DNA of 16,167 nucleotides from Collinsella aerofaciens (GTDB lineage: Bacteria; Actinomycetota; Coriobacteriia; Coriobacteriales; Coriobacteriaceae). Positions 14,177-16,167 of the stretch are shown here, piece after piece. The stretch spans positions 1 through 16,167 of the forward strand of contig CAJMHW010000038.1 of the NCBI GenBank assembly GCA_905213325.1, given 5' to 3'. The position numbers and the translations under genes are program-made. The notes beneath the pieces were generated by a model. That model had not been told where the DNA came from. It saw only the letters and a list, made by a program, of their open reading frames with translations, and did not search any database. Position 1 is the stretch's first letter; every line of letters begins with the position of its first letter.

Positions 14177-15097
14177 ATGGCAGAGAACAAGATTCAGCTC
14201 ACCAAGGCTGACCGTAAGAAGGTTTGCTTCCGTCATCAGTTCCTTCAGGGCTCGTGGAACTACGAGCGTATGCAGAACGGCGGCTGGTGCTTCGCAATGA
14301 TCCCTGCGATCAAGAAGCTCTACACCAGCAAGGATGACCAGATTGCCGCGCTTAAGCGCCACCTGGAGTTCTATAACACCCACCCCTATGTTTCCGCCCC
14401 CGTCATTGGCGTTACCCTCGCCCTCGAGGAGGAGCGCGCCAACGGTGCTCCGATCGATGACGTCGCCATCCAGGGCGTCAAGGTCGGTATGATGGGTCCG
14501 CTCGCCGGCGTCGGTGACCCCGTCTTCTGGTTCACCCTTCGCCCGATTCTGGGCGCTCTGGGCGCTTCCCTGGCCATGTCCGGCAGCATCGTCGGTCCGC
14601 TGCTGTTCTTCTTCGCGTGGAACATCATCCGTTACGCTTTCCTGTGGTACACGCAGGAGTTTGGCTACAAGGTCGGCTCCTCTATCGCCAAGGACCTCTC
14701 CGGCGGTCTGATGGGCAAGGTCACCGAGGGCGCTTCCATCCTGGGTATGTTCATCATCGGCGCCCTGGTCGAGCGCTGGGTGTCCATTTCCTTCACCCCG
14801 ATCGTCTCCACGGTCAAGCAGTCTGCTGGCGCCTTTATCGACTGGGCTAGCCTGCCTTCCGGTTCCGAGGGTATCAAGGAAGCGCTGACGATGTACAACT
14901 CCGTCGGTGCTACCGCCCTTGATCAGATGAAGGTCACCACGCTTCAGGCCAACCTCGATCAGCTCATCCCCGGCCTTGCCGCCGTGTGCCTGACCCTGCT
15001 GGTCTGCAAGCTCCTCAAGAAGAAGGTTAGCCCGATCGTCATCATCCTGGCTCTCTTCGCCGTCGGCATCATCGGTCGCTTCTGCGGCTTCATGTAA
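14177..15097 (+). CDS. manZ: Mannose-family PTS membrane component IID
   Basis: The second membrane subunit, found only in the mannose class, 306 residues. Family hallmarks are SWNYERMQNGGWCFAMIPAIKKLY, HLEFYNTHPYV and GVTLALEEERANG in the first half, the loop KVGMMGPLAGVGDPVFW, and hydrophobic helices toward the C-terminus. The start is the ATG at 14177, 8-10 bases after a GGAGGGG whose first G is the last base of the manY stop codon; an in-frame GTG at 14168 has no separate ribosome site. Close spacing indicates translation coupled to manY. Confidence 0.96.
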   Translation: MAENKIQLTKADRKKVCFRHQFLQGSWNYERMQNGGWCFAMIPAIKKLYTSKDDQIAALKRHLEFYNTHPYVSAPVIGVTLALEEERANGAPIDDVAIQGVKVGMMGPLAGVGDPVFWFTLRPILGALGASLAMSGSIVGPLLFFFAWNIIRYAFLWYTQEFGYKVGSSIAKDLSGGLMGKVTEGASILGMFIIGALVERWVSISFTPIVSTVKQSAGAFIDWASLPSGSEGIKEALTMYNSVGATALDQMKVTTLQANLDQLIPGLAAVCLTLLVCKLLKKKVSPIVIILALFAVGIIGRFCGFM

Positions 15098-15153
15098 GCA
15101 CGCTTCGGCTTAAGACCGAGAGTTGCTAGGTAAGGGCTTTTGAGCCATTGAAA

Positions 15154-15198
15154 CGGACCGCACCCGGTGGGTACACTGGATGCGGTCCGATTGTTTTA
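15154..15198 (+). terminator. Terminator-like stem between manZ and manO
   Basis: CGGACCGCA (15154-15162) and TGCGGTCCG (15181-15189) are perfect 9-bp arms. After one mismatch the stem continues CCGGTG/CACTGG, with one G-U pair, to loop GGTA. ATTGTTTT follows. It should end most transcripts after manZ, with some read-through into manO. Confidence 0.8.
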
Positions 15199-15217
15199 AT
15201 TGGAGGGCGAGGCGCGT

Positions 15218-15616
15218 ATGGCGCAATCTCAGAACAGCACGGTCGATCTGGCAACGCCGGCAACCTGCCTGATGGGGCTTACCAGCCACGGTAACGTGAT
15301 GGTGGGCAATAAGGCGTTCGAGTACTATAACGAGCGCAATCCCGAGGATTATATTCAAATCCCGTGGGACGAGGTCGACTATATTGCCGCCGAGGTTTTG
15401 CGCGGCACCAAGAAGATCACGCGTTTTGCCATCTTTACCAAGGATAACGGCCACTTTACGTTTACGACGCGCGATGACAAAGAGACGCTTCGTGCGGTCC
15501 GTAAGTACGTCGATGAGGATAAGCTCGTGCGTTCGCCCGATTTTATCGACGTAACGACCAAGGGCGCCAAGAGCATCCCCTCCGTTATCAAAAACCTCTT
15601 CCACAAAGGCAACTAG
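15218..15616 (+). CDS. manO: DUF956 family protein (ManO-type PTS accessory)
   Basis: A 132-residue cytoplasmic protein beginning MAQSQNSTVDLATPATCLMG. Proteins of DUF956 are habitually encoded last in mannose-class PTS operons (manO); their role is thought to be regulatory but is not settled. Segments recalling the family are MVGNKAFEYYN, IPWDEVDYIAAEVL, ITRFAIFTKDNG and FTFTTRDDKETLRAVRKYV. There is no membrane segment or catalytic motif. The ATG at 15218 has GGAGGG about 10 bases upstream; a TTG start at 15200 would add 6 residues but lacks a ribosome site. The terminator-like stem 20-60 bp upstream suggests lower expression than the transporter genes. Confidence 0.9.
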   Translation: MAQSQNSTVDLATPATCLMGLTSHGNVMVGNKAFEYYNERNPEDYIQIPWDEVDYIAAEVLRGTKKITRFAIFTKDNGHFTFTTRDDKETLRAVRKYVDEDKLVRSPDFIDVTTKGAKSIPSVIKNLFHKGN

Positions 15617-15640
15617 TCATTAAAGAGCGCCCCCCCCAAG

Positions 15641-15841
15641 TGGGACGCAGTTTCCCATGGGGCTCGATCGGGAAAGTGCATCCCAGTTCGAGCGCCGATT
15701 CCGGGATGTAGTTTCCGGAACGGGGTCGTTTGGGAAACTGTGTCCCGTTTCGAGCCGAAATTCTGGGACACAGTTTCCAGCGAGGTCCCATTGGGAAAGT
15801 TTGACCCAGAATTTGCCTGGATAGTGGGACACACTTTCCGG
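15641..15841. repeat. Repeat family D: array of seven alternating 17-bp units
   Basis: Units resembling TGGGACACAGTTTCCCA occur at 15641-15657 (+), 15669-15685 (-), 15702-15718 (+), 15731-15747 (-), 15764-15780 (+), 15792-15808 (-) and 15825-15841 (+). Orientation alternates without exception, and centre-to-centre distances alternate at about 28 and 33 bp, giving a period of about 62 bp and 3.5 periods. Linkers are partly conserved (GGGCTCG, GGGGTCG; TTCGAG). Neighbouring units can pair as hairpins in two registers. The array fills most of the 304-bp gap between manO and the tRNA; I see no gene in it. Confidence 0.88.
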
Positions 15842-15901
15842 AGGGCTGTTCCACCGCAACTTCGAAGAGTGGCTATACGCTGTATTACAACGGCGTAAAT
15901 C

Positions 15902-15910
15902 TGCTACACT
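15902..15910 (+). promoter_or_regulatory. Probable tRNA-Arg promoter (extended -10)
   Basis: TGCTACACT is an extended -10 box (TG-n-TACACT), ending 10 bases before the mature tRNA 5' end. The -35 region is weak (GTATTA or TATTAC, about 15882-15888). Confidence 0.5.
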
Positions 15911-15920
15911 AGTACAACAT

Positions 15921-15996
15921 GCCTCCGTAGCTCAGGGGATAGAGCACCGCTCTCCTAAAGCGGGTGTCGTGCGTTCGAATCGCACCGGGGGCACCA
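15921..15996 (+). tRNA. tRNA-Arg (anticodon CCU)
   Basis: A complete cloverleaf of 76 bases including an encoded 3' CCA. The acceptor arms GCCTCCG and CGGGGGC pair over 7 bp with one G-U. The D arm is GCTC...GAGC, and the anticodon stem CCGCT/AGCGG encloses loop CTCCTAA, giving anticodon CCT, which reads the arginine codon AGG. The T arm is GTGCG TTCGAAT CGCAC. AGG is likely a rare codon in such a GC-rich genome, and 3' ends of tRNA genes like this are frequent integration sites. Confidence 0.97.
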
Positions 15997-16006
15997 GAAG
16001 AAATTG

Positions 16007-16043
16007 CAGGTCAGACGGTATAAATCGTCTGACCTGTTTCTGT
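16007..16043 (+). terminator. Intrinsic terminator of tRNA-Arg
   Basis: CAGGTCAGACG (16007-16017) and CGTCTGACCTG (16026-16036) are perfect 11-bp arms around an 8-base loop, followed by TTTCTGT. It begins 10 bp after the encoded CCA. Confidence 0.9.
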
Positions 16044-16112
16044 ATAGATAGGGCTAAATAGACGATAGAGGGGTGAAAAAGGGGTGAAAGAAAGTTCTAT
16101 GATGAAAACAGC

Positions 16113-16167
16113 TGGGGGTGCGGACAGAAAGTTGGACCGTGAAGCGGTCCGGACTGGAGGTTCGCAT
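16113..16167 (+). mobile_element. Possible left end of an IS3-family insertion sequence (cut by window edge)
   Basis: TGGGGGTGCGGACAGAAAGT (16113-16132), continuing TGGACC, resembles terminal inverted repeats of IS3-family elements, which begin with TG and often carry a GACAGAAAGTTGGAC-like core. A small hairpin, GGACCG/CGGTCC (16134-16150), follows. The window stops at GGAGGTTCGCAT, which would be a ribosome site and the first bases of a start codon if the next base is G. The transposase itself is outside the window, so this is an inference from about 55 bases. Confidence 0.4.

Noticed and set aside
12253..14190. Long minus-strand open frame (645 codons) opposite manX and manY
   Set aside because: It is an antisense shadow of two clear PTS genes, with no family resemblance and no promoter or ribosome site supporting it.

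Overview
The window looks like chromosomal DNA from a gut actinobacterium of the class Coriobacteriia, most likely Collinsella or a close relative. This rests on the GC-rich, Glu/Asp/Ala/Gly-heavy coding style, a ClpB typical of the group, a very large Fe-S flavoprotein, a mannose-family PTS, and many intergenic palindromic repeats. The genus is inferred; no search was run.

Layout. Positions 1-1846 are accessory in character: one membrane-anchored protein gene of unknown function (312-959, minus) with visibly lower GC than its neighbours, flanked on both sides by arrays of a 57-bp stem-loop repeat and a second palindromic repeat. Then comes clpB (1847-4474, plus) with a strong terminator, a 67-residue Pro/Ala-rich protein (4607-4810, plus), a 25-bp perfect hairpin repeat, and a convergent 498-residue single-pass membrane protein with a long acidic cytoplasmic tail (4943-6439, minus).

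Positions 6562-11373 form a divergent redox module. A TetR-family regulator (7744-8406) and a polytopic membrane protein, probably DUF5692 (6673-7680), are read on the minus strand. A 925-residue multi-cluster Fe-S, FAD and NAD(P) oxidoreductase is read on the plus strand (8596-11373). Two near-identical 15-bp palindromes, the likely TetR operators, sit between the divergent genes. The simplest reading is a ligand-inducible soluble flavoenzyme with a membrane partner. The substrate cannot be read from the sequence, and this module is the best candidate here for an undescribed system. An isolated hypA (nickel metallochaperone, 11568-11996) follows.

Positions 12334-15616 hold a mannose-family PTS operon: fused IIAB, IIC, IID, then a terminator-like stem and a DUF956 (ManO-type) gene. 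The right end holds a 200-bp array of seven 17-bp repeats in strictly alternating orientation, tRNA-Arg(CCU) with encoded CCA and its terminator, and what may be the left end of an IS3-family insertion sequence cut by the window edge.

The most unusual feature beyond the genes is at least four kinds of palindromic repeat, some in regularly spaced arrays. They resemble REP-type non-autonomous elements, but no transposase for them is visible in this window.
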